A DNA stretch of 12,305 nt from NCBI GenBank assembly GCA_964646885.1, contig CAZYFM010000094.1:1-12305 (forward strand). Direction: 5' to 3'. Position 1 is the stretch's first letter. The number at the start of each line of letters is the position of its first letter. The translations under genes were made by a program, and so were the position numbers. The notes below the pieces were generated by a model, which saw only the letters and a program-made list of their open reading frames with translations, had not been told where the DNA came from and searched no databases. Below, in pieces: positions 7,080 through 12,305 of this stretch. Source of the stretch: SZUA-430 sp964646885. GTDB lineage: Bacteria > Pseudomonadota > Alphaproteobacteria > Micropepsales > Micropepsaceae.

Positions 7080-7160
7080 GCGCCTTCGATCATCTTTGCC
7101 TGCGGCACCAGCCGCATGATCGAATTCGTCCTGGCGAGACCCGCCTCGAAACGCTCTCTT

Positions 7161-7198
7161 CAGAAAGAAAGGCCGCAAGACCCTGAAGGCTTGCGGCC
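7161..7198 (-). terminator. Intrinsic terminator of the small VOC gene
   Basis: A perfect 9-bp stem, GGCCGCAAG (7171-7179) against CTTGCGGCC (7190-7198), encloses a 10-base loop. Read on the minus strand it is followed at once by TTTCTTTCTG (7170-7161), and it lies 24 bases after the stop at 7223. There is no T-run on the plus side, so it serves the minus-strand gene. Confidence 0.75.
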
Positions 7199-7222
7199 CG
7201 CATCAGACGCTCTTCGGCACCA

Positions 7223-7597
7223 TTACATGCGGTGCAGTGCGCAGATCTTGTTGCCGTCCGGATCGCGGAGATAGGCCAGGTACATCTTGCCGCTGTTGCC
7301 GGAGCGGACACCCGGCGGGTCTTCGCAGGTCGTGCCACCGTGCGCGAGACCGGCCTTGTGCCAGGCATCGGCCTGCTCCGACGACGCTGCAGCGAAGCCG
7401 ATCGTGCCGCCATTGGCATGCGTCGCCGGCTTGCCGTCAATCGGCTTGGAGACCGAGAACACGCCCTTGGGCGAAATGTAGAAAATGCGGTGTCCGTCGA
7501 CAACGGCCGGTCCGATGCCCAGCGTACCGAGCACGGCATCATAGAACTTCTTGGCGCGATCCAGATCGTTTGTGCCGATCATGACATGTGAAAACAT
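7223..7597 (-). CDS. VOC (glyoxalase/bleomycin-resistance) family protein
   Basis: The 124-residue, single-domain VOC protein has the usual opening FSHVMIGTNDLDRAKKFYDAVLG and the closing YLRDPDGNKICALHR. It resembles the group annotated as lactoylglutathione-lyase-like, but the position normally held by a metal-binding Glu near the C-terminus (GNxxE) is not acidic here (GNKIC), and the mid-domain His is replaced in GTIGFAAAS. A glyoxalase I reaction is therefore doubtful; ligand binding or resistance by sequestration is possible. AAAGGAGGA lies 6 bases before the ATG at 7597, which fixes the start. It is a single-gene unit with its own terminator, divergent from the exported four-cysteine protein. 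Confidence 0.88.
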   Translation of the reverse strand: MFSHVMIGTNDLDRAKKFYDAVLGTLGIGPAVVDGHRIFYISPKGVFSVSKPIDGKPATHANGGTIGFAAASSEQADAWHKAGLAHGGTTCEDPPGVRSGNSGKMYLAYLRDPDGNKICALHRM

Positions 7598-7622
7598 GAC
7601 AGTCCTCCTTTGTTGGTGCCGG

Positions 7623-7652
7623 ACAACAGCCTTTGTGCACGGTTCGCGTCAA
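7623..7652 (-). promoter_or_regulatory. Candidate sigma70 promoter of the VOC gene
   Basis: On the minus strand, TTGACG (7652-7647) is followed after 18 bases by TGTTGT (7628-7623), about 26 bases before the start codon at 7597. The -35 box is good and the -10 weak (3 of 6), so this is a tentative assignment. Confidence 0.35.
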
Positions 7653-7806
7653 GACCCAGCCTTTAAATTCAGTCCAGGAAAAGGCGGATTCCGCTGCGAA
7701 AACGTCACCCGATTTACAGGGGCCAGTCACCAATTTGGGTGATGGAGTTGAACGTGGGCATCCGGCACCCTTGCCTGGACATTTAATCGCTTCGGGAGAA
7801 TACGTC

Positions 7807-8274
7807 ATGAAATCATCTGCCTGTGCGCTCGCGATTGCGATCTGCGCCGCGATCGTCGGAACAGCCGCCGCTGAGCCGCAACATGACCAGGCCCGCATCA
7901 AGAAGTGCAGCGCCGTCCAGATGGACTGGAACAAGGCGAACAAGTCAGGTCAGCCCGGACGGCGGAAGGCACTGAAGGCCGTGCTGGAGAGCGCCAAGGC
8001 CGACCCGGTGATTGCCGAATGCTTCAGCGAGAAAATCAATATAGACCTGAAGCTCGCAACACTGGAAAGTTCGGCCCAGCAAGGCTGGTCCACCGTGATC
8101 AAGACCAACACCAACAACTTTACTGCTGCCAAGGACCAGGCGCCGGCCGACCAGTGCCCGGCGAGCAGGCTGGTGATCGCAGGATGGAATGCATTCTACG
8201 CAGAGCGCAAGGACGTGGGGGACCTGCTCGACAAGAGCGCGCAGGGCAAGCACAAGGCGCTCTGCAGGGAATAA
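7807..8274 (+). CDS. Exported four-cysteine protein of unknown function
   Basis: I do not recognise the family. The 155-residue product starts with a classical signal peptide (Lys2, hydrophobic core to about residue 19, cleavage likely after TAAA at 22). The mature part of about 133 residues is charged and probably helical. It has four cysteines (34, 72, 117, 153), one near each end and two within, enough for two disulphides in the periplasm. Other marks are DWNKANKSG, an Asn/Thr-rich KTNTNNFT, and WNAFYAERKD. The ATG at 7807 was chosen because GGGAGA precedes it by about 8 bases and the signal peptide starts there; the open frame reaches back to 7633 but that part is not protein-like. It stands alone between a divergent VOC gene and a convergent protease gene. 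A small imperfect hairpin (TCACC/GGTGA, 7727-7742) lies upstream. Confidence 0.75.
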   Translation: MKSSACALAIAICAAIVGTAAAEPQHDQARIKKCSAVQMDWNKANKSGQPGRRKALKAVLESAKADPVIAECFSEKINIDLKLATLESSAQQGWSTVIKTNTNNFTAAKDQAPADQCPASRLVIAGWNAFYAERKDVGDLLDKSAQGKHKALCRE

Positions 8275-8349
8275 ACGAGACAGGCGAATCTGGGACAGTC
8301 ATCAGAAGCCCGCGAGTTCCCTCAGCCATGAGTTGGCCTGTCACGCTGC

Positions 8350-9210
8350 TCACGCCCGGCCGTCTCGGAGCGACGTAACCTTGGGCGCCGGCCAGATCAG
8401 GAGGAACCCGATCACGGCCAGCACGCAAACCAACCCCGGGATGCTGGCCTCAAGTCCAAACGCGCCTCCCGTAACCCAGGTCTGACCCGGCACCAGCAAA
8501 GGGATCAGGAGACCCGGATCGGAATCCCCGCTGACCCCGAAGCCGAGGACCGGCCCCTGCACGATGTTCGCGGTCAAATGCAGGCCAAGAGGCATCGCAA
8601 GGCTGCGCGTTCGGAGAAATGCCAGGCCGAACATGAGGGACGCAAGAAAGATGTTGGCGCCTGCAAGCACGCCTTGCGCACCGATTTCCTTCAGTGCATC
8701 GGAGTGGGTCAGCGTGAAGAGCGAGGCAATCGCGACTTGTGCCGGCCACTTTCCGAGACCGTCGATAAGGCGCTGGAACAGGAAACCGCGGAAGAGCACT
8801 TCCTCCGTGATCCCGGCTGCCACAAGCACGCCGATCGCCGGTCCGAACGCGGCCAGGCTCGCCGCACTGAACGTGAAGGTGACATACCCCGCGGCATACA
8901 AAAATCCCGCGGGAACCAGCATGAGTAATGCGCCAAGCAATGCCCCCAGAAAAAGTTCACGCGGCCAGCTCAGGTCTGCAGGTCCGAACATTTCGCCCAG
9001 CGGCCGGCGCCGCAGCAATTGACAGAGGACCGACGCAGCGATCACGACACCGGCCTGCTGGTAAATCGGCACACCTGCATCTGCATCACGTGCAGCCAGG
9101 ATCAGGGGCAACAGCATCGCCGTCAGGACACCGAAGAAGAGCGCGATCCACCAGCCGCTTCGCAGTCGGCCCTCGTTGTTCAGGAATATGCGCAGGATCA
9201 TTGGTGGCAT
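8350..9210 (-). CDS. CPBP family intramembrane glutamic endopeptidase (Abi/CAAX)
   Basis: The 286-residue membrane protein has about eight hydrophobic segments and the CPBP/Rce1-type catalytic motifs: Glu136-Glu137 with Arg141 (EEVLFRG), FTLTHSD with His169, a following Asn-containing helix (ANIFLASLMFG), and His211-x-x-x-Asn215 (HLTANI). Bacterial members are linked to CAAX-like proteolysis, bacteriocin self-immunity or protein maturation; no bacteriocin gene is seen here. The start is uncertain: ATG 9210 has GGAG only 2 bases away, ATG 9201 (three residues later) has it 11 bases away, and ATG 9246 has none. It lies downstream of the FAH gene on the same strand but is separated by 209 bases and a hairpin, so a separate unit is likely. 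The stop is convergent with the four-cysteine protein. Confidence 0.9.
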   Translation of the reverse strand: MPPMILRIFLNNEGRLRSGWWIALFFGVLTAMLLPLILAARDADAGVPIYQQAGVVIAASVLCQLLRRRPLGEMFGPADLSWPRELFLGALLGALLMLVPAGFLYAAGYVTFTFSAASLAAFGPAIGVLVAAGITEEVLFRGFLFQRLIDGLGKWPAQVAIASLFTLTHSDALKEIGAQGVLAGANIFLASLMFGLAFLRTRSLAMPLGLHLTANIVQGPVLGFGVSGDSDPGLLIPLLVPGQTWVTGGAFGLEASIPGLVCVLAVIGFLLIWPAPKVTSLRDGRA

Positions 9211-9381
9211 CGCTCCATGGCACGGGCGGCGCCATGTTGCGAGCACGTGGTTAGGCTGTTGTGAAACCGGAGGCTGGGAATTCCTGTCGCGGGGCAGACT
9301 TCATCCGCCCCGCTCCCCGGCAGGCGTGAGGACAGCTTACACGGTTCTCGGGCGTTTGCATCCCCCGATGGAAGATCAGGA

Positions 9382-9413
9382 ATGGCGCCAGCCCGGAAAC
9401 CTTCTGGCGCCAT
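9382..9413 (-). terminator. Hairpin after the VOC-FAH operon
   Basis: ATGGCGCCAG (9382-9391) and CTGGCGCCAT (9404-9413) form a perfect 10-bp stem around a 12-base loop, 6 bases past the FAH stop at 9420. On the minus strand it is followed by TCCTGATCTTCC, only modestly T-rich. It is probably the operon terminator, with moderate confidence because the U-tract is poor. The rest of 9211-9381 shows no gene and presumably holds the protease promoter. Confidence 0.55.
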
Positions 9414-9419
9414 CAAACC

Positions 9420-10262
9420 TCACGAACCCTCGGCCACCATCGTGCCTTCGATATGCCCCAGTCCGTCGATTTCGCAGCGCACGACATCGCCCGCCTTCAG
9501 GAACTGCCGCGGCTCCATCGCGGCGCCAACACCGCCCGGGGTGCCGGTGAACAGAACGTCGCCCGGCTCAAGCGTCATGCCCACTGACAGATGCTCGACC
9601 TGCTGCCACACATTGAACACCAGGTGCTTCGTGTTTGAGTCCTGCCGCTTGGCGCCGTTCACGAAGCAGCGGATGCCGAGACTGTGCGGATCACCGACCT
9701 CGTCGGCCGTGACAATCCAGGGACCGAAAGGCGCGTGTGTGTCGAAGCTCTTGCCGAGCGACCACTGCGGACCCGCGTGCTGCCACATCCGCTCCGTCAC
9801 GTCATTGCCGACGCAGTAGCCGAAGATCGCGGCCGGAGCACCGGCAGCGGACACATGTTTCCCGCCCTTGCCGACGATGGCCACCAGCTCGACTTCATAG
9901 TCCGCCGTGAAAGTCGTCTTCGCGATCTCGATGGGGTCGAAGGGTCCATTGACGCTGGTCTGCGCCTTGGTGAACCACACCTGGCGCTCCGGCTTCGCCA
10001 TCTTCGATTCCTCGATGTGGTCGGCATAGTTGAGGCCGATCGCAAAGATCTTGCCGGGACGAGGCACTGGCGCTTCGAGCTTCACGGAACTGAGTGGAAC
10101 GCCGCCGCCTGCCTTGGCCTTCGCCTCGAGCGGGGCCTTCAGCTTGTCCCAGTCCCGGATCAGGTCGATCATCGTGCCATTGACGCCGGTATCGATGATC
10201 CTGTCGCCGACAACGATGCCGGTGCGGGTCTGGCCATTGGACGTATAGGTTGCGAGTTTCAT
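9420..10262 (-). CDS. Fumarylacetoacetate hydrolase (FAH) family protein
   Basis: This 280-residue protein has the FAH/2-hydroxyhepta-dienedioate isomerase/hydratase fold. Visible family blocks are KIFAIGLNYADHIEES (71-86), metal-site glutamates in DYEVELVAIVGKGG (Glu123, Glu125), GNDVTER with the third acidic ligand Asp154, GKSFDTHAPFGPWIV (170-184), and TGTPGGVGAAM (239-249). Such enzymes hydrolyse or decarboxylate 2-oxo-4-enoic or 1,3-diketo acids, the type of product formed by ring cleavage. The ATG at 10262 has AAGGGA 8 bases upstream and overlaps the stop of the dioxygenase-like gene by ATGA, so the two are translationally coupled. That order suggests it processes the product of the upstream enzyme. 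The precise reaction cannot be told from sequence. Confidence 0.9.
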   Translation of the reverse strand: MKLATYTSNGQTRTGIVVGDRIIDTGVNGTMIDLIRDWDKLKAPLEAKAKAGGGVPLSSVKLEAPVPRPGKIFAIGLNYADHIEESKMAKPERQVWFTKAQTSVNGPFDPIEIAKTTFTADYEVELVAIVGKGGKHVSAAGAPAAIFGYCVGNDVTERMWQHAGPQWSLGKSFDTHAPFGPWIVTADEVGDPHSLGIRCFVNGAKRQDSNTKHLVFNVWQQVEHLSVGMTLEPGDVLFTGTPGGVGAAMEPRQFLKAGDVVRCEIDGLGHIEGTMVAEGS

Positions 10263-11278
10263 GCGTGTGTTCCCTTGGGCTGTCGGCGGAAGAGCCGCTT
10301 GAGGCGCAATTGCAGCGCCATGAAGAAGGATACGAGTCCGGGAGGCGACGCCGCCTTGCCGGCAAACATCGGATGCGGGCTTCCCCACTGTACCGCAAGC
10401 AGGGCGCTCACCGGCATTTTCTGCGGCGGGTCGGCGGCCGTGAAGAGATCGCCATCGGTCCAGTGCTCAAGCTCGTTGCCGAAGGGATCCTTCCAGTAGT
10501 CGAAGACCTGGCTGCCCATGATGTGACGGCCGACGCCCCACGCCGCCTCTCGCTTGCGCGCTTTCAGGTGCTGGTGGCCGAGCATCAGGTCATCGAGATT
10601 GGCCACCTCGAATGCGGCATGAAGCAGGCCAAGCGCGCCAGGCAGCTGCGCCAGGAACAGCGTGTGATGATCAGCGGGTCGGTCTCCCCGGTCGCACCGC
10701 ATGAACGCACCGAGAGGCAGGTCCTTCGCAGCTTCGACTTCATCGGATGTCAGGAAGCCGAAGCGGTCCTTGTACCACTTCTCGCTGGTGCGGAAGTCGC
10801 GCACCTTGAGCACGGCGTGGCCGATACGACGGACATGGGCTGGCGTGGACTCAAGCCGCACGGGCGCGCGCAGGCGCTGCTTCTCCGCCGCCGTATTGCG
10901 GGGCGGATCGCCAACGGGAACACTCGCGCTGCTCTTTGCCTGCCCCGCAACGACTTCGACAGCATAGCCATCCGGGTCCGTCAGGCGAATGATCTTGCCG
11001 CCGCCGGGTTCCTTCAGGTCCTCGACCGCAATGCCTTCATGGCGGGCAAGCATCTCAAGGTCCGCAACGGTCTCGGCGCGAAAGCCGACAGCGAGGAACT
11101 TCGCCGCTCCCGGTTCGGTGACGTGAACAAACGGACGGCCGTCGGAGCCCTTGCCGTAAAGCCGCCCGCCCTCCTCGAAGCAGGTGAGGCCGAAATCCTC
11201 GAGGAAGGAGCGCATGGCCGCAAGGTCCGGCGCCGAAAAGCGCACATGGGCAATGTCTTCAACCTTGATGATGGTCAT
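10259..11278 (-). CDS. Two-domain VOC protein, extradiol ring-cleavage dioxygenase-like
   Basis: The 339 residues contain two VOC modules (about 8-112 and 150-275). The second carries the type I extradiol dioxygenase iron triad by position: His154 (IGHAVLKV), His220 (GLLHAAFEV) and Glu271 (GNELEHWTDGD). It also has a His pair (DHHTLFL, 203-209) where catechol dioxygenases hold the acid-base His. It probably cleaves a catechol-like ring next to the hydroxyls using Fe(II) and O2. After residue 280 there is an extra 60-residue tail ending in basic ALQLRLKRLFRRQPK, unusual for the family. The start at 11278 has GGGAG 5 bases upstream. The gene is first in an operon with FAH and divergent from the TetR gene, with two operator-like palindromes over its promoter. 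Substrate is not determined; a non-iron VOC role is unlikely with the triad intact. Confidence 0.87.
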   Translation of the reverse strand: MTIIKVEDIAHVRFSAPDLAAMRSFLEDFGLTCFEEGGRLYGKGSDGRPFVHVTEPGAAKFLAVGFRAETVADLEMLARHEGIAVEDLKEPGGGKIIRLTDPDGYAVEVVAGQAKSSASVPVGDPPRNTAAEKQRLRAPVRLESTPAHVRRIGHAVLKVRDFRTSEKWYKDRFGFLTSDEVEAAKDLPLGAFMRCDRGDRPADHHTLFLAQLPGALGLLHAAFEVANLDDLMLGHQHLKARKREAAWGVGRHIMGSQVFDYWKDPFGNELEHWTDGDLFTAADPPQKMPVSALLAVQWGSPHPMFAGKAASPPGLVSFFMALQLRLKRLFRRQPKGTHA

Positions 11279-11302
11279 TGTGGCTCCCGTCAGGTGCATT
11301 TA

Positions 11303-11347
11303 TGACTATTTGGTCAAGTAGCTTGCATTTGACCAAATAGTCAAGTA
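11303..11347. promoter_or_regulatory. Tandem TetR-type operators over the divergent promoter
   Basis: Two 14-bp imperfect palindromes, TGACTATTTGGTCA (11303-11316) and TGACCAAATAGTCA (11330-11343), share the consensus TGACYAWWTRGTCA, each followed by AGTA. They are exact reverse complements, so with one extra base each they form a perfect 15-bp inverted repeat (11303-11317 and 11329-11343) as well as a direct repeat with a 27-bp period. They lie between the dioxygenase start (11278) and the tetR start (11358), as expected for a divergent, self-repressed TetR circuit. TTGACT on the minus strand (11344-ward) could be a -35 box for the catabolic genes, in which case repressor binding would block it. 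Confidence 0.8.
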
Positions 11348-11357
11348 CCGAATTGGC

Positions 11358-12017
11358 ATGTCGAGCCAGCCCGCCCTCCACTCGCCCCGCGCCGCGAGAA
11401 CCCGTGCAGCCCTCATTGCTGCAGGGTTCGACCTCCTCGTCGAAAAGCCGATCGACGCGATCGCGATCGACGACCTCGTTGCAAAGGCTGGTGTCGCAAA
11501 GGGAAGCTTCTTCAACCACTTCGCCGACAAGACGGAATTCGCCGCAGCCATCGCCACCGAGGTCCGCATGGAACTCGAAGGCCTCGTCACGCGTGCCAAT
11601 GCGGGCGTTGTGGACCCGGTCGAGCGCATTGCGACCGGAATGCGCGTCGGCGCGGAGTTCGCCATCACGCAATCCAAGCGAACGACCGTGCTGCTCCGCA
11701 ATCATGCAAGCTCCACCGCGCGCGCCAACCCGCTGAACCGCGGACTGCTCGAGGACATCCAGGCCGCCGCCGCGGCGGGCCTGCTGAGGCCCGAGGCAGA
11801 AGAAAGCGGCGTGCTCTACTGGCTCGGCCTGTGCCAGGTCCTGATGTTGAACCTGGTCGAGCGCAAGCCGAACAGGTCCGCTGCCAGCCGACGCGTCGGC
11901 GAAATGCTGGTACTCGGCCTGACCGGTCTCGGCGTGCCGGCAAGAAAGGCAACCGAAGTCGCGCGCTCGAATGCGTCACGCATCAGGCAGGCGGGCCAGC
12001 AACCCTCAGGCCGCTGA
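11358..12017 (+). CDS. TetR/AcrR family transcriptional regulator
   Basis: The 219-residue protein has the TetR N-terminal DNA-binding domain (about 9-70). Helix 1 is RAARTRAALIAAGFDLLVEKP, then the helix-turn-helix IAIDDLVAKAGVAKGSFFNHFADKTEF, where GxxKGSFFxHF is the family signature. The remainder (about 70-219) is the helical ligand-binding/dimer domain, too variable to tell the ligand. It is divergent from the dioxygenase/FAH operon across 79 bases holding two matching operator palindromes, so it very likely represses that operon and itself, with an aromatic intermediate as inducer (inference). There is no Shine-Dalgarno sequence before the ATG at 11358, which points to a weak or leaderless start; no better start lies inside the first 60 residues. 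Confidence 0.92.
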   Translation: MSSQPALHSPRAARTRAALIAAGFDLLVEKPIDAIAIDDLVAKAGVAKGSFFNHFADKTEFAAAIATEVRMELEGLVTRANAGVVDPVERIATGMRVGAEFAITQSKRTTVLLRNHASSTARANPLNRGLLEDIQAAAAAGLLRPEAEESGVLYWLGLCQVLMLNLVERKPNRSAASRRVGEMLVLGLTGLGVPARKATEVARSNASRIRQAGQQPSGR

Positions 12018-12045
12018 CGATCTGAACCACCGATGATGAAGAAAA

Positions 12046-12090
12046 TGGTCGGAGCGGCGGGATTTGAACCCACGACCCCCAGTCCCCCAG
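12046..12090 (-). other. 3' half of tRNA-Pro(GGG): integrase attachment site
   Basis: Read on the minus strand this is a canonical tRNA 3' half. It has CCA (12048-12046), discriminator A73 (12049) and acceptor strand CGCTCCG (12056-12050). The T-arm is GTGGG, loop TTCAAAT, CCCGC (12073-12057). Then come variable GGGTC, anticodon 3' stem ACTGG (12083-12079), and an anticodon-loop run CTGGGGG (12090-12084) reading GGG. G72 with A73 also suits proline. Upstream, the 5' stem bases are CCTGA instead of the required CCAGT, and no D-arm or 5' acceptor CGGAGCG follows. It is therefore a fragment, not a tRNA gene. Breakage at the anticodon loop is the standard signature of tyrosine-integrase insertion; the intact tRNA should be at the far end of the element, to the right. 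Confidence 0.75.
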
Positions 12091-12158
12091 TCAGGTATTC
12101 CTGAAGAATTTCAAAATGTTGGCGGACCAACCCATTCCGCAGAATCCCAGGAAATCCT

Positions 12159-12173
12159 TTTGCCAGTGGCAAA
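12159..12173. repeat. 15-bp perfect palindrome inside the element border
   Basis: TTTGCCA, one central G, then TGGCAAA: a perfect 7-bp inverted repeat, 68 bases from the tRNA remnant and 73 bases before the next start codon. It may be an operator for the gene at 12246 or an integrase/excisionase arm site; sequence alone cannot decide. Confidence 0.4.
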
Positions 12174-12245
12174 CCCAATCGAGGGTTCTGCAGCGCCAAA
12201 AGTTACGGTCAGATTCCACGCGATCAAACCCCAGAAGGAGGTTGA

Positions 12246-12305
12246 ATGACTGATTCGATGAAACCCAAGCAAGCCGGGCGGGTCGACGTACCTTCCGACA
12301 AGCGG
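12246..12305 (+). CDS. Start of an unidentified gene in the integrated element (partial)
   Basis: Only 20 codons are visible (MTDSMKPKQ, then AGRVDVPSDKR), too few to name a family. Support comes from AGAAGGAGG ending 4 bases before the ATG, one of the stronger ribosome binding sites in the window, and an open frame to the window end. The N-terminus is charged, without signal peptide or membrane segment. It is the first gene inside the inferred element border, so it is presumably cargo or a control gene. Confidence 0.45.
   Translation, partial: MTDSMKPKQAGRVDVPSDKR

Larger units (their letters stand above)
12091..12305. mobile_element. First ~200 bases of a probable integrated element (continues beyond window)
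   Basis: The orientation of the tRNA remnant places the inserted DNA on this side. The sequence 12091-12245 is noncoding-looking and less GC-rich (AATTTCAAAATG and similar), unlike the tight genes to the left. It includes a 15-bp palindrome (12159-12173). No integrase or other marker is within the window, so element type (genomic island, prophage) is unknown. Confidence 0.5.

Noticed and set aside
7727..7742. TCACC/GGTGA inverted repeat before the four-cysteine protein as a riboswitch or terminator
   Set aside because: Five-base arms with a six-base loop are expected by chance; no T-run or larger conserved structure was found.
10250..11305. Long plus-strand open frame (351 codons) opposite the dioxygenase-like gene
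   Set aside because: It mirrors a GC-rich coding gene with strong VOC motifs, has no family features and would run through the operator region; typical antisense shadow.
12046..12095. A complete functional tRNA gene
   Set aside because: No D-arm or 5' acceptor strand exists upstream and two of five anticodon-stem pairs fail.
11816..12199. Minus-strand open frame of 127 codons across the tRNA remnant
   Set aside because: It contains GVVGSNPAAPT, the typical artefact of translating through a tRNA 3' end, and it lies antisense to the well-supported TetR gene.
1..12305. CRISPR array, insertion sequence, rRNA, or phage defence system
   Set aside because: No regularly spaced repeats, transposase motifs, rRNA signature stretches or recognised defence proteins were seen. 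The CPBP protease alone is too general to call abortive infection.

Overview
This is a GC-rich, densely coding proteobacterial window. The alphaproteobacterial flavour (a free-standing RNA polymerase alpha-CTD-like protein, the SCO1/DUF2946 pair, short intergenic gaps, short Shine-Dalgarno sequences) is my impression from codon use and family content; no marker gene fixes the taxon. Almost all of it looks like ordinary chromosome. The exception is the last ~200 bases, which appear to be the first bases of an integrated element.

Region 1 (1-1417, minus strand) is a probable copper/respiratory module: a DUF2946 membrane protein, then a 100-residue alpha-CTD-like protein, then a SCO1/SenC copper chaperone whose start overlaps the preceding gene and which runs off the left edge. 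A cluster of nested palindromes (949-985) lies in front of the alpha-CTD-like gene. Region 2 (1587-2849, plus) is a DadA-type D-amino-acid dehydrogenase. It faces a minus-strand pair, SMP-30/gluconolactonase followed by a MarC-family membrane protein (4400-2857), with only 7 bases between the convergent stops.

Region 3 (4511-7031, plus) is a tight operon: an ECF-type sigma factor (probably starting at TTG), an overlapping four-helix membrane protein that may control it, and an exported serine beta-lactamase-fold hydrolase. Region 4 (7052-9210) holds a small VOC-family protein with a clear terminator, an exported four-cysteine protein of unknown function, and a CPBP intramembrane protease.

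Region 5 (9420-12017) is a self-contained aromatic-catabolism-like unit. A two-domain extradiol-dioxygenase-like VOC protein overlaps a fumarylacetoacetate-hydrolase-family gene by ATGA, and a TetR regulator diverges from them. Between dioxygenase and regulator lie two 14-bp palindromic operators repeated 27 bp apart, which together form a perfect 15-bp inverted repeat. This is the best-supported regulatory circuit in the window: ring cleavage, hydrolysis of the product, and local repression by TetR.

Region 6 (12046-12305) is the border of an element. It starts with the 3' half of a tRNA-Pro(GGG) on the minus strand, which loses tRNA character at the anticodon stem, as expected of an integrase attachment site. 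From the orientation, the element lies to the right and continues past the window. A new gene with a strong ribosome binding site starts at 12246.
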